A DNA stretch of 16,127 nucleotides from an uncultured Acetatifactor sp. (GCA_910577035.1 CAJTKW010000087.1:1-16127), one strand, 5' to 3'. Counted from the stretch's first letter, positions 1 through 6,790 are shown. Notes: generated by a model not told the origin, from the letters alone. Translations and numbers: made by a program.

Positions 1-584
1 AAAACAACGGCTACATGAAAGTGAGGGTGGTAGACATCTTCTCTGTATGTGACTTCTAAGGAACGGATACAGCCTTGAAATCCATACTGTAATAGGTCTA
101 CTCCCTTCACTTTTTTGTTGCCGTTTAGATACGTTACCAAAGTTTTAAAGCAGTAAGCCATATGCTGTATGGTTTCTCTCAATTCCTCGCCGTTACAGTC
201 TGGAACGGTCAGCACCATATGATACAGAGAATCCTTATATTGTTCCATATAGGGCAGGAAACGGTTTTGCAGTAACATTTTCTTCACCTGATTACAATTA
301 CTGCAAAATTTATCCTTACATAAAAAGGTTCGCAGTAACACTCTTACATGGCTGGCTTCATAAGTTTCCATAGACCAGAATCGGTTACAGTTTTCCAGAC
401 GTTTCTTTCGTTCCCTTATTATATGGGCTTCATGAGGCGACAGGCGTTTTTTTACAATGCCGTTGGCAAGCAGTTTCAGATAGTTCAGTACCATTTCTTC
501 ATTCCGCTTTGCGTTCCCATGCACCTTTCCCATATGGCGTTTTGTTACTTCCTTTACTATGGGCGTATGTTCCATGCTTTCCAT
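1..584 (-). CDS. Rolling-circle replication initiator (Rep_1 / HUH type), 3' part outside the window
   Basis: The minus strand is open without a stop for 194 codons from ATG at 584 to the window edge. The start is chosen because GGAGGG lies 9 bases upstream; an in-frame ATG 30 bases further up has no usable spacing. The protein has the marks of plasmid Rep proteins of the pC194/pUB110 type: a CSNC metal-binding pair (C94, C97), a motif I-like strand HMVLTVPD (122-129), and the HUH metal site HPHFHV (H186, H188, H190). The tyrosine that would nick the origin lies further downstream and is not in view. Such proteins start rolling-circle replication by nicking one strand at the double-strand origin; they occur on small plasmids and on integrated mobilizable elements. 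Family assignment is confident. That it belongs to an integrated element here is inferred from chromosomal lgt next door and from the AT-rich base composition. Confidence 0.85.
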   Translation of the reverse strand, partial: MESMEHTPIVKEVTKRHMGKVHGNAKRNEEMVLNYLKLLANGIVKKRLSPHEAHIIRERKKRLENCNRFWSMETYEASHVRVLLRTFLCKDKFCSNCNQVKKMLLQNRFLPYMEQYKDSLYHMVLTVPDCNGEELRETIQHMAYCFKTLVTYLNGNKKVKGVDLLQYGFQGCIRSLEVTYREDVYHPHFHVAVV

Positions 585-639
585 GTTTACAATCCCTCCA
601 TTTCCTTTTTCCATATCCTTTTTGTTTTAGTACGCTTAA

Positions 640-665
640 CTCTAATTAGAGAATAGATAATTATA
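640..665 (-). promoter_or_regulatory. Probable rep promoter -10 and operator-like palindrome
   Basis: On the minus strand a perfect TATAAT lies at 665-660, about 75 bases before the rep start. No good -35 sits at normal spacing; TTGTAA is 21 bases up. Between the -10 and the start codon is a perfect 12-bp palindrome CTCTAATTAGAG (640-651), well placed for a repressor. The -10 match is seen directly; the operator role is inference. Confidence 0.45.
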
Positions 666-666
666 T

Positions 667-739
667 AGGGGTTCGCCGCCTGTAATTTACAAGGTTTCTC
701 AAACAGGCTTTGAACCCCTACCATCACCCCTAACCCCTT
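667..739. repeat. Imperfect inverted repeat plus C-rich (G-rich on minus strand) tract upstream of rep
   Basis: Arms 667-682 (AGGGGTTCGCCGCCTG) and 704-719 (CAGGCTTTGAACCCCT) pair over 13 of 16 positions around a 21-base loop. The right side continues into three CCCC runs (715-718, 727-730, 734-737) with a CC between the first two, giving a G-rich minus strand that could form a quadruplex. Placed upstream of rep, this could be a replication origin, an element end or a regulatory hairpin. The sequence does not decide between these. Confidence 0.45.
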
Positions 740-766
740 GACGCAATCTGGATTTTATGGTATATA
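738..766 (+). promoter_or_regulatory. Sigma-A type promoter reading toward lgt
   Basis: TTGACG (738-743) and TATATA (761-766) are separated by exactly 17 bases. It points right, away from rep, and would give lgt a leader of nearly 400 nt that contains the 122-bp hairpin repeats. It could instead belong to the mobile element, for example as a counter-transcript promoter. The motif match is good; the target is inferred. Bases 767-867 show no further gene. Confidence 0.55.
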
Positions 767-867
767 TTGAACTGGTAAAGTAGAAGAAATTCAACATAAT
801 GTGAAAGGACGGAATTGTATAGACATGGTGAAATTTCGGTTTATAGTGTTCCGCTTCAATGTCTAGC

Positions 868-1144
868 GAGGAAGGAAACCAAGCGACTGCGAAGCAGTCA
901 TTTGGTTTCACCCGAGCGTAGAGCGAGGAAATCAGAAGCCGCGGAAGCGGCGTCTCCGGCGAGAGCCGGAGGATTTACGAAGCAGGAAAGAGGAAGGAAA
1001 CCAAGCGACTGCGAAGCAGTCATTTGGTTTCACCCGAGCGTAGAGCGAGGAAATCAGAAGCCGCGGAAGCGGCGTCTCCGGCGAGAGCCGGAGGATTTAC
1101 GAAGCAGGGAAGAGGAAGGAAACCAAGCGACTGCGAAGCAGTCA
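868..1144. repeat. 122-bp multi-hairpin tandem repeat, 2.3 copies
   Basis: Two nearly identical 122-bp units (868-989, 990-1111) are followed by the first 33 bases of a third (1112-1144), which ends 18 bases before the lgt start codon. Each full unit folds into several strong hairpins. In copy 1 these are GAAACCAA/TTGGTTTC (875-882, 902-909) capped by GACTGC-GAA-GCAGTC (885-899), then GCCGC-GGAA-GCGGC (938-951) and CTCCGGC-GAGA-GCCGGAG (954-971). The last two are enclosed by AAATC/GATTT (929-933, 972-976), forming a three-way junction. All loops are GNA or GNRA type. 122 is not a multiple of 3, so the short ORFs through it are not conserved coding. It resembles REP/BIME-like intergenic repeats; I do not recognise a named family. 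Confidence 0.85.
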
Positions 1145-1162
1145 TAAAAAGAAAGGAATTCT

Positions 1163-2032
1163 ATGAACGCAGGCGAAATCGCATTTCCCAATCTGGGGCT
1201 ATATTTTCATAACGTACCCAGATCTTTCAGCATTTTTGGTTTTGAGATTGCGTTTTACGGGCTTTTGATCGGTATCGGAGTCCTTGCGGGGCTGGGCATG
1301 GCGTTGCATGTGGCGAAGAAGACCGGTCAGAATCCGGATGACTATTGGGACTTTGCCATTTGGGCAGTGCTCTTTTCCGTGATTGGGGCAAGAATTTATT
1401 ACGTGATATTTTCCTGGGAGGATTATAAGGACAACCTGCTCAGCATTTTCAAGCTGCGCAGCGGCGGCCTGGCTATTTACGGCGGAGTGATAGCCGCTTT
1501 TATCACGCTGTTTGTCTGGTGCAGAATTAAGAAGAAAAAGCCATTGTTGATCGGCGATACGGCCATGCCGGGACTGATTCTGGGGCAGGCAATCGGACGC
1601 TGGGGAAATTTCATGAACAGGGAGGTCTTCGGAGATTATTACAACGGCCTGTTTTCCATGCAGATTCCCCTGGCGGATGTGAGGGATCCCGGCGACATAA
1701 CGGAGCGGATTGCCGCCAATATTCCGGAGGGCGCGAATTACATTAATGTGCACCCCACCTTTTTGTATGAGAGTGTCTGGAATTTGTTGGTACTGGTACT
1801 TCTTCTGGCGTATCGGAAGCACAAACGGTTTGACGGCGAGCTTTGCCTGCTTTATCTCGGTGGATACGGTCTGGGGCGCTTCTGGATCGAAGGAATCAGG
1901 ACGGATACCTTGTTTATTCCCGGAACCTCCGTCCCGGTGTCCCAGGTGCTGGCGCTGGTGATGGTGGTCTTTGCTGTGGCGGCGGATCTTTTCGTGCGGA
2001 TCAGGCTGAGGGAGAAGAAGGGCAGAGAATAG
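1163..2032 (+). CDS. lgt: Phosphatidylglycerol-prolipoprotein diacylglyceryl transferase
   Basis: Lgt is an integral membrane enzyme that moves diacylglycerol from phosphatidylglycerol to the lipobox cysteine of prolipoproteins, the first step of lipoprotein maturation. The 289-residue length is normal for the family. Seen are the signature GRWGNFMNREVFG, then HPTFLYES and RFWIEGIRTDTL with the conserved arginine, and about seven hydrophobic segments, beginning with one near residues 22-45. ATG 1163 is preceded by AAAGGA at good spacing. The stop (2030-2032) falls within the first unit of a 19-bp repeat array, so the last residues (GRE) are encoded by repeat sequence. The leader is unusual, being filled with the 122-bp hairpin repeats. 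A bidirectional terminator follows at 2179-2213. Confidence 0.95.
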   Translation: MNAGEIAFPNLGLYFHNVPRSFSIFGFEIAFYGLLIGIGVLAGLGMALHVAKKTGQNPDDYWDFAIWAVLFSVIGARIYYVIFSWEDYKDNLLSIFKLRSGGLAIYGGVIAAFITLFVWCRIKKKKPLLIGDTAMPGLILGQAIGRWGNFMNREVFGDYYNGLFSMQIPLADVRDPGDITERIAANIPEGANYINVHPTFLYESVWNLLVLVLLLAYRKHKRFDGELCLLYLGGYGLGRFWIEGIRTDTLFIPGTSVPVSQVLALVMVVFAVAADLFVRIRLREKKGRE

Positions 2033-2152
2033 CAGTACAGGCAGGGAATAAGGATGCAGGCAGGGAATAAGGATGCAGGCAGAGAAATAGCAGTACAGGC
2101 AGGGAATAAGGATGCAGGCAGAGAATAGCAGTACAGGCAGGGAATATGCACA
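2021..2152. repeat. 19-bp tandem repeat array at the lgt 3' end
   Basis: Seven head-to-tail units of two types occur: A, GGCAGAGAATAGCAGTACA, and B, GGCAGGGAATAAGGATGCA. The order is A B B A' B A B'' at 2021, 2040, 2059, 2078, 2098, 2117 and 2136. A' has one extra base and the last unit diverges after GGCAGGGAATA. The first unit overlaps the last codons and the stop of lgt. The array has no spacers, so it is not CRISPR. A minisatellite grown by slippage or unequal exchange is the simplest explanation. Confidence 0.9.
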
Positions 2153-2178
2153 TGTCTGACGGTGCAGTCCCTTATAAG

Positions 2179-2213
2179 AAAAAGAGACCGGTAAACCAGC
2201 CGGTCTCTTTTTT
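2179..2213. terminator. Bidirectional intrinsic terminator between lgt and glgD
   Basis: AAAAAGAGACCGG (2179-2191) pairs with CCGGTCTCTTTTTT (2200-2213) around an 8-base loop. A-run and T-run flank the stem, so it can end both the rightward lgt transcript and the leftward glgCD transcript. Confidence 0.9.
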
Positions 2214-2255
2214 AAAGAAGAATTCTTCCGCTTTTCAAAATGTTACTAATTGAGT

Positions 2256-3398
2256 CTAAATGGTATTGGACTTCCCGATATAAATAGGGAAGGTATCTGT
2301 GCCTTTCATTTCCTTGCCGGCGGTGATAAGTACATTCTTGTCCGCAATGAGATATTCGATATTTGCTCCGGCCTCTACCACGGTGCCCTGCATCAGAATA
2401 CAGTTCTTGACCTTAGCACCTTTGGCAATCTTTACCCCTCTGAACAGGATGCTGTTCTCCACTTCGCCTTCGATCAGGCAGCCGTCGGCGACCATGATAT
2501 TCTGTACCTTGGCACCTTCAATATACCTGGTGGGGGTATCGTCCCTGATCTTGGTGTAGATCGGGAATCCGGAGAAAAGGGAATCCAGATTGTAATCATC
2601 CAGCAGCTTCATATTTTCGTCGAAATAGCTCTTAAGATTGGTAATCCGGGCTACATAGCCGTCGTACTTATATGCCTGGACATTCAGTTTATTCAGATTG
2701 GGCAGCAGGACGTCCCGCTCGAAATAGGCCTGCCCGCGGACAAAAGCGGTATTGATCAGGTCGATCAGGAGTTCGCGATCCAGCAGGTAGATATTCATGC
2801 TGAAATTCTGCACGCCGGTTTCCCTGGGATTCACATAAATCTTGGTAATCCTTCCGTTCTCGATGCCAAAGGTGTAGTAAAAGCCCTTGTCATTAGACTT
2901 TGACTGTACAAGGCTTTCCGGAAGCTCCTGTTCATTGTAAGCCACGGTGACGTCAGCGCCGCTCTCAATATGAGATTTAATCATGGAATTGAAATCAAAG
3001 TTCATCACAATGTTTGTATCGGTGATGACCACATATTTTTCTTTTTGGTTGCGCAGAAAGCCCAGCAGGCTTGCCAGTGCGTCCACCCGTCCGCTGTAGG
3101 GCTTGTTCCCTTTTTCGGCGAAAGGAGGGAATATATTCAGGCCGCCGTTTTTGCGAACCAGGTCCCATTCACGGCCGGAGCCCAGGTGATCCATCAGGGA
3201 ATGATAGTTGTTGTTTGCCATAACGCAGACATTGTCTATATCGCAGTGGGACATACTGGACAAGATGAAATCAATCAGGCGATAACGGCTGGCAAAAGGG
3301 ATGGAGGCCATCATACGCACATTGACCAGGTCAGGAACCAGCGCGTCATAGCTGTTGGGGAAAATAATGCCAAGCGCGTTCATATTTGTGTTTAACAT
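2256..3398 (-). CDS. glgD: GlgD, non-canonical subunit of glucose-1-phosphate adenylyltransferase
   Basis: GlgD is the partner of GlgC in Firmicutes and raises the activity of the GlgC/GlgD complex that makes ADP-glucose for glycogen. The 380-residue protein keeps the nucleotidyltransferase fold (YRLIDFILSSMSHCDIDNV near 38-56, then GGLNIFPPF) and a C-terminal left-handed beta-helix rich in I/V/A repeats. The N-terminal nucleotide loop GGxGxRL of GlgC is replaced by LGIIFPNSYDALVP, as expected for GlgD proteins, which are poorly active alone. Its start overlaps the glgC stop by 7 bases (ATGTTAA), with AGGCGGTG upstream, so the two are translationally coupled. The terminator at 2179-2213 closes the operon. 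Confidence 0.93.
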   Translation of the reverse strand: MLNTNMNALGIIFPNSYDALVPDLVNVRMMASIPFASRYRLIDFILSSMSHCDIDNVCVMANNNYHSLMDHLGSGREWDLVRKNGGLNIFPPFAEKGNKPYSGRVDALASLLGFLRNQKEKYVVITDTNIVMNFDFNSMIKSHIESGADVTVAYNEQELPESLVQSKSNDKGFYYTFGIENGRITKIYVNPRETGVQNFSMNIYLLDRELLIDLINTAFVRGQAYFERDVLLPNLNKLNVQAYKYDGYVARITNLKSYFDENMKLLDDYNLDSLFSGFPIYTKIRDDTPTRYIEGAKVQNIMVADGCLIEGEVENSILFRGVKIAKGAKVKNCILMQGTVVEAGANIEYLIADKNVLITAGKEMKGTDTFPIYIGKSNTI

Positions 3399-4600
3399 TG
3401 TACTTCACCGCCTTTCACGTCATCTCTGATCATGGCCTTAGGCCCGACTGTTGCGCCATCGCCAATGGTAATGCCGGTGCCCACCGTGGCAACGCCGTTT
3501 TCGGATTCGGTAGGCATCGCACCCACTATGGCATTTTCGCCGATGGTCACATTTTCCGCTATAATGCAATGTTTAACAACGGCTCCTGCCTTGATGACAG
3601 TGCCGCCCATTACCACTGCGTCCTCAACGACGGCGCCCTTTTCCACCTTCACGCCGGCGAACAGCACGGAATGCTTTACGGTACCCTTGATGCGGCAACC
3701 GTCGGTAATCATGGAATTCTCCACAATGGCTCCGGCGTTTATCTTGTGTCCGGTCATACCGCTGTTGCGGCTGTAGATTTTCCAATTCTTGTCAAACAGG
3801 TCGATTCCGCTGTGTTCCGGATCCAGCACTTCCATGTTGGCTTCCCACAGGGAGGAGATGGTACCCACATCCTTCCAGTAGCCGTTAAAGTGATACGCAT
3901 ACATTTTCCGGCCGTCCCGAAGGAGGTTGGGAATAATATTTTTGCCGAAGTCGTTCTCGGAATCGGAATCTGCCTCGTCCTCGCTCAGGTACTTTTTCAG
4001 AATATCCCAGTTAAAGATATAGATTCCCATGGAAGCAAGATTGGATTTGGGCTCCTTGGGTTTCTCCTGGAATTCCGTGATTCGATCGTCGTCATCCGCT
4101 ACCATCAGTCCGAAGCGGGAAGCCTCCTCCCAGGGGACTTCCATGACGGCCACACTGAATTCCGCGTTCTTTTCCTTGTGGAACTGCAGGAAATCATTGT
4201 AATCCTGCTTGCAGATCTGGTCGCCGGACAGGATGATGACATACTGCGGATCGTAGCGCTCGATAAAGGAAATGTTCTGGTAAATCGCGTTGGCTGTTCC
4301 CTTATACCAGTCAGAGCCGCTTGCTTTCTGGTAAGGCGGCAGGACATGTACGCCGCCATAAAGACGGTCCAGATCCCAGGGCTGTCCGTTTCCGATGTAT
4401 TCATTTAACACCAGAGGCTGGTACTGGGTCAGGATGCCCACTGTATCAATACCGGAATTGACACAATTGGACAGAGGGAAATCAATAATCCGATATTTTC
4501 CGCCAAACGGAACTGCCGGCTTTGCCAGCTTTTCGGTCAATGCGTACAGGCGGGAGCCTTGTCCCCCGGCGAGAAGCATTGCAATCATTTCTTTTGCCAT
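3392..4600 (-). CDS. glgC: Glucose-1-phosphate adenylyltransferase, catalytic subunit GlgC
   Basis: GlgC joins ATP and glucose-1-phosphate into ADP-glucose plus pyrophosphate, the committed step of bacterial glycogen synthesis. The 402 residues show the nucleotide loop LAGGQGSRLYALT (11-23), the segment KPAVPFGGKYRIIDFPLSN, YKGTANAIYQN, the Asp-containing LSGDQI, the glucose-1-phosphate-binding EFQEKP, SMGIYIFN and YWKDVGT, then a C-terminal beta-helix. ATG 4600 follows GGAGGT at 7 bases. It is the first gene of a two-gene operon with glgD. No glycogen synthase, branching enzyme or phosphorylase is in the window. A palindrome in the promoter region at 4663-4680 may serve regulation. Confidence 0.95.
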   Translation of the reverse strand: MAKEMIAMLLAGGQGSRLYALTEKLAKPAVPFGGKYRIIDFPLSNCVNSGIDTVGILTQYQPLVLNEYIGNGQPWDLDRLYGGVHVLPPYQKASGSDWYKGTANAIYQNISFIERYDPQYVIILSGDQICKQDYNDFLQFHKEKNAEFSVAVMEVPWEEASRFGLMVADDDDRITEFQEKPKEPKSNLASMGIYIFNWDILKKYLSEDEADSDSENDFGKNIIPNLLRDGRKMYAYHFNGYWKDVGTISSLWEANMEVLDPEHSGIDLFDKNWKIYSRNSGMTGHKINAGAIVENSMITDGCRIKGTVKHSVLFAGVKVEKGAVVEDAVVMGGTVIKAGAVVKHCIIAENVTIGENAIVGAMPTESENGVATVGTGITIGDGATVGPKAMIRDDVKGGEVQC

Positions 4601-4633
4601 AGTTTTACCTCCTACTTTAATACCTTACTTAAG

Positions 4634-4680
4634 ATTATATAATTTTATTCTCAAAAAGGGTAGTAAATTATAAAATTTAC
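4634..4680 (-). promoter_or_regulatory. glgC promoter region with perfect 7-4-7 inverted repeat
   Basis: On the minus strand TATAAT occurs at 4639-4634, about 35 bases before the glgC start, and again at 4672-4667; neither has a good -35. GTAAATT-ATAA-AATTTAC (4663-4680) is a perfect inverted repeat overlapping the upstream TATAAT and could be an operator. Further right, GTAAAAAGT occurs twice 33 bp apart (4686, 4719) in the gap shared with the divergent small ORF. Promoter and operator roles are inferred from position. Confidence 0.4.
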
Positions 4681-4746
4681 GACCTGTAAAAAGTTACAAA
4701 AATTAGGGCCGCCGGCTGGTAAAAAGTGACAGAGGGTTGTTTCTTC

Positions 4747-4851
4747 GTGGCAAATAAATACCTGATTCACGCCAAAACAGGAAAGAAATATTTGTTTTAT
4801 GACGATATTATACAGGAAGGTCCGGTATGGACCGTGGAGGCCTGCAAATAA
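4747..4851 (+). CDS. Small hypothetical protein, 34 residues
   Basis: A GTG-started reading frame runs to TAA at 4849-4851, only 12 bases before the ATG of the next gene. GAGGG lies 10 bases upstream of the GTG. The product begins MANKYLIHAKTGKKYLFYDD and ends WTVEACK, with ordinary amino-acid use, soluble and slightly basic. The tight spacing to the next gene and its AGGAG site suggest a shared transcript. I recognise no family. It could be a chance frame; codon pattern, ribosome site and position argue mildly for a real gene. Confidence 0.45.
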   Translation: MANKYLIHAKTGKKYLFYDDIIQEGPVWTVEACK

Positions 4852-4863
4852 GGAGTGGAAAGT

Positions 4864-5850
4864 ATGAGCATGGTGGATACCAATTACGGAGTGGGAAATT
4901 ACAGAGGATTAAACGGAAGCCGCAGGGCAGGTAGAGCGGTGTCCGGCAAAATATGTGAAGGGAGCAGGCCGGGGAAGCATGACAGGGCCGGGCTGGAATC
5001 CGGAAGAAGCCGTGGGAATGGAAGGGGGACGGAAACCGCATTTGCGCGGAGTATGGCCGATATGGAAGCGGAACTGTGCGGGGGAAATGGGAATGCCGGC
5101 GGCCCGGAACTGTGTGTGGGAAATGGGAATGCCGGCGGCCCGGAACTGTGCGTGGGGAATGGGAATGCCGGCGGCCCGGAACTGTGCGTGGGGAATGGGA
5201 ATGCCGCTGGTTCGGAGAAGGCGGCGGAAGCGGCAGCATCCGCGATCTGGGGAGCCGATACCGAAACGAAGGATAAGAAAGATATGAGCCTGGCAGAATA
5301 TACCTGGTATATTGACCGCCTGATTTCCCAGATGGCCCGGAGAGGCTACAGCAGGGGGAATTCCGTTTTCGTTTATATTTCGGAAGAGGGCTATCGGGCG
5401 ATGCAGGCGGATCCGGAATATGAGGCGTGGGTCTTAAACAGCATCAGGGCTTCCTATCAGTTTTGCCGGGGCATGGGAGGGCACGACGGTTACCACAGCG
5501 CACACTTTTTCGGCGCGTCCAAAGAGGAGTACCGGGGGCAGAGCTGGCATTCCGGCTGCAGCAAGTGCGAGCAGGATAGACGGCAGGAACAGAAGCGTCT
5601 GCGGAAAAAGCGTCTGCAGGCCCTGCTCAAGAAGCGCCGGGAGCAGAAATGGCTGGAAAAACAGCGCCTGGAGAAACTGAGGCTGGAGAGGCTGCGTCTG
5701 GAAAAGGCGGTCTATAAAAGGCTCGTTATAAAGGACAGACAGAACCGGAAGCGGCTGGAGGAGGAATACCGGGAAGAGGCTCTGGCACGCAGGGAAGCGG
5801 CATCGGCATTCAGAATATACCAGGCTCTTGCGCGGTACAATGAGCAGTAG
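4864..5850 (+). CDS. Repeat-containing, C-terminal coiled-coil protein of unknown function
   Basis: ATG 4864 is chosen over GTG 4855 because AGGAG (4851-4855) stands 8 bases before it, giving 328 residues. The N-terminal part is Gly/Arg-rich and low in complexity. It holds four units of a 12-residue repeat (VGNGNAGGPELC type) encoded by a 36-bp tandem repeat. A compact middle part follows (SLAEYTWYIDRLIS..., SVFVYISEEGYRAMQADPEYEAWVL, GASKEEYRGQSW). I associate this with a Clostridia domain of unknown function, possibly DUF6033, from memory only. About the last 100 residues are highly charged K/R/E/L helix, likely a coiled coil, with a CSKC pair before it. There is no signal peptide or membrane segment. 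Function is unknown; the charged helix could bind nucleic acid or a partner protein. Confidence 0.75.
   Translation: MSMVDTNYGVGNYRGLNGSRRAGRAVSGKICEGSRPGKHDRAGLESGRSRGNGRGTETAFARSMADMEAELCGGNGNAGGPELCVGNGNAGGPELCVGNGNAGGPELCVGNGNAAGSEKAAEAAASAIWGADTETKDKKDMSLAEYTWYIDRLISQMARRGYSRGNSVFVYISEEGYRAMQADPEYEAWVLNSIRASYQFCRGMGGHDGYHSAHFFGASKEEYRGQSWHSGCSKCEQDRRQEQKRLRKKRLQALLKKRREQKWLEKQRLEKLRLERLRLEKAVYKRLVIKDRQNRKRLEEEYREEALARREAASAFRIYQALARYNEQ
5071..5214 (+). repeat. 36-bp in-frame tandem repeat, 4 copies, inside the coiled-coil gene
   Basis: Units start at 5071, 5107, 5143 and 5179; the last ends in a changed GCTGGTTCG. The period is a multiple of 3, so copy number can change without breaking the frame. 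Near-identical DNA in the copies points to recent expansion. Confidence 0.92.
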
Positions 5851-5863
5851 TAAATATCTGCAT

Positions 5864-5892
5864 TTGGAAAATGCGGAAAGATGTGGTAAAAT
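5864..5892 (+). promoter_or_regulatory. Promoter of the response regulator gene
   Basis: TTGGAA (5864-5869), a 17-base spacer and TAAAAT (5887-5892) lie about 80 bases before the regulator start. Downstream, CTGCAGG occurs twice with 16-base spacing (5924, 5940) in the leader; since CTGCAG is self-complementary, this can be read as direct or inverted repeats. Promoter match is good; any role for the CTGCAGG pair is speculative. Confidence 0.6.
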
Positions 5893-5970
5893 GCCTATAG
5901 CAGATAAGGCCGGCGGATAGGAGCTGCAGGGTGTACTTGCTGCAGGAATCAGGAAGGTATGTGAGGAAGT

Positions 5971-6648
5971 ATGAGCAAGGTTCTGATAATAGAAGACAGT
6001 ACCGATATAAACGAGTTGATCGGGGAAGCGCTGAAGAAGGCGGGATATGAGTACAGACAGGCATTTTCCGGTACGGAAGGGCTTCTGCGGGCAGAAACGG
6101 AGCAGTTTGACCTGGCGGTAATGGATCTGATGCTGCCCGGTATGAGCGGGGAGGAGCTTCTGCCCAGGCTTCGGGAAAAGCAGGGTATCCCGGTCATTAT
6201 CCTTTCGGCTAAGGACAGTCTGGACAGCAAGCTGTCGCTGTTTGACCTTGGGGCGGAGGATTATATGACAAAGCCCTTTGAGGTGGAGGAGCTGATTGCC
6301 AGGATCGGGGTGAGGCTTAAGAAAGCGTCGGCAGGCCGGGGGCCGGAGGGGAAAAAGCTGGCACTGAAGGACCTGGTCCTGGACCCGGAAGGGTTTTGCG
6401 GAGAGCTTGGCGGAGTAAGGCTTTCTCTTACAAAACAGGAGTTTAAGATTCTGGAGCTCCTGCTCTCGAACCCCCAGAGAGTATTTTCCAAGCAGGATAT
6501 ATATGATTACGCCTGGGAAGAGTATTATATGGGCGAGGACAAGACCGTGAACATGCACATCAGTAATATCAGGAAAAAGCTGAAGGCCCTCTCGGAGGAG
6601 GAATATATTGAAACCGTCTGGGGAATCGGCTTTAAAGCGAAATGTTGA
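5971..6648 (+). CDS. OmpR/PhoB-family two-component response regulator
   Basis: This cytoplasmic DNA-binding regulator is activated by phosphoryl transfer from a sensor kinase. The receiver domain (about 1-120) shows the acidic pair E8-D9, phospho-acceptor D52 in AVMDLMLPG, S79 and K101 in DYMTKPF. The C-terminal winged helix (about 130-225) shows LTKQEFKILELLLSNP and VNMHISNIRKKL, ending in the wing motif VWGIGFKA. All catalytic positions are present, unlike in the partner kinase. ATG 5971 has GAGGAAG just upstream. It heads a module with an ABC ATPase, a permease and a histidine kinase, so the likely regulon is that transporter; TTGAA boxes lie directly after the gene. The signal is unknown, with an envelope-active peptide the best guess from context. 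Confidence 0.92.
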   Translation: MSKVLIIEDSTDINELIGEALKKAGYEYRQAFSGTEGLLRAETEQFDLAVMDLMLPGMSGEELLPRLREKQGIPVIILSAKDSLDSKLSLFDLGAEDYMTKPFEVEELIARIGVRLKKASAGRGPEGKKLALKDLVLDPEGFCGELGGVRLSLTKQEFKILELLLSNPQRVFSKQDIYDYAWEEYYMGEDKTVNMHISNIRKKLKALSEEEYIETVWGIGFKAKC

Positions 6649-6709
6649 AATCTTGAAACATTCTTGAATCTTTTTTTGCGCTATCTTGAATTTCTGCCGG
6701 TATATTGAA
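6645..6709 (+). promoter_or_regulatory. Phased TTGAA boxes, candidate response-regulator binding sites before the ABC genes
   Basis: TTGAA occurs at 6645, 6653, 6664, 6685 and 6705, mostly within CTTGAA(A/T). From the second box on, spacings are 11, 21 and 20 bases, close to one and two helical turns, a pattern OmpR-family regulators often recognise as direct repeats. The boxes start in the last codon and stop of the regulator gene. A weak promoter (TTGCGC 6676-6681, TATATT 6701-6706) lies among them, as expected if activation is needed. The boxes are seen; binding is inference. Confidence 0.45.
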
Positions 6710-6790
6710 AGCATGGCAGCTGCGGTAAATGTCTGATTCCGCAGGTTTCCTGCAGCAGATGAGGCAGAAACAAGAAAGGGTGTGAAAATT

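Noticed and set aside
348..656. Plus-strand ORF of 102 codons
   Set aside because: It is the antisense of the Rep gene, whose minus-strand frame carries recognisable motifs.
667..719. tRNA-like T-arm (GGTTC...GAACC) as an integration target
   Set aside because: No cloverleaf can be folded around it and no anticodon arm is present.
815..1212. Plus-strand ORFs of 110 and 62 codons across the 122-bp repeats
   Set aside because: The repeat period is not a multiple of 3, so the frames change between copies, and the hairpins explain the sequence better.
868..2152. CRISPR array in the 122-bp or 19-bp repeats
   Set aside because: Repeats are directly adjacent with no unique spacers, and no cas genes are nearby.
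5434..6714. Minus-strand ORF of 426 codons across the coiled-coil and response regulator genes
   Set aside because: It spans two recognisable plus-strand genes and their promoter gap, and its product has no recognisable motif; it is a shadow of high-GC codon use.
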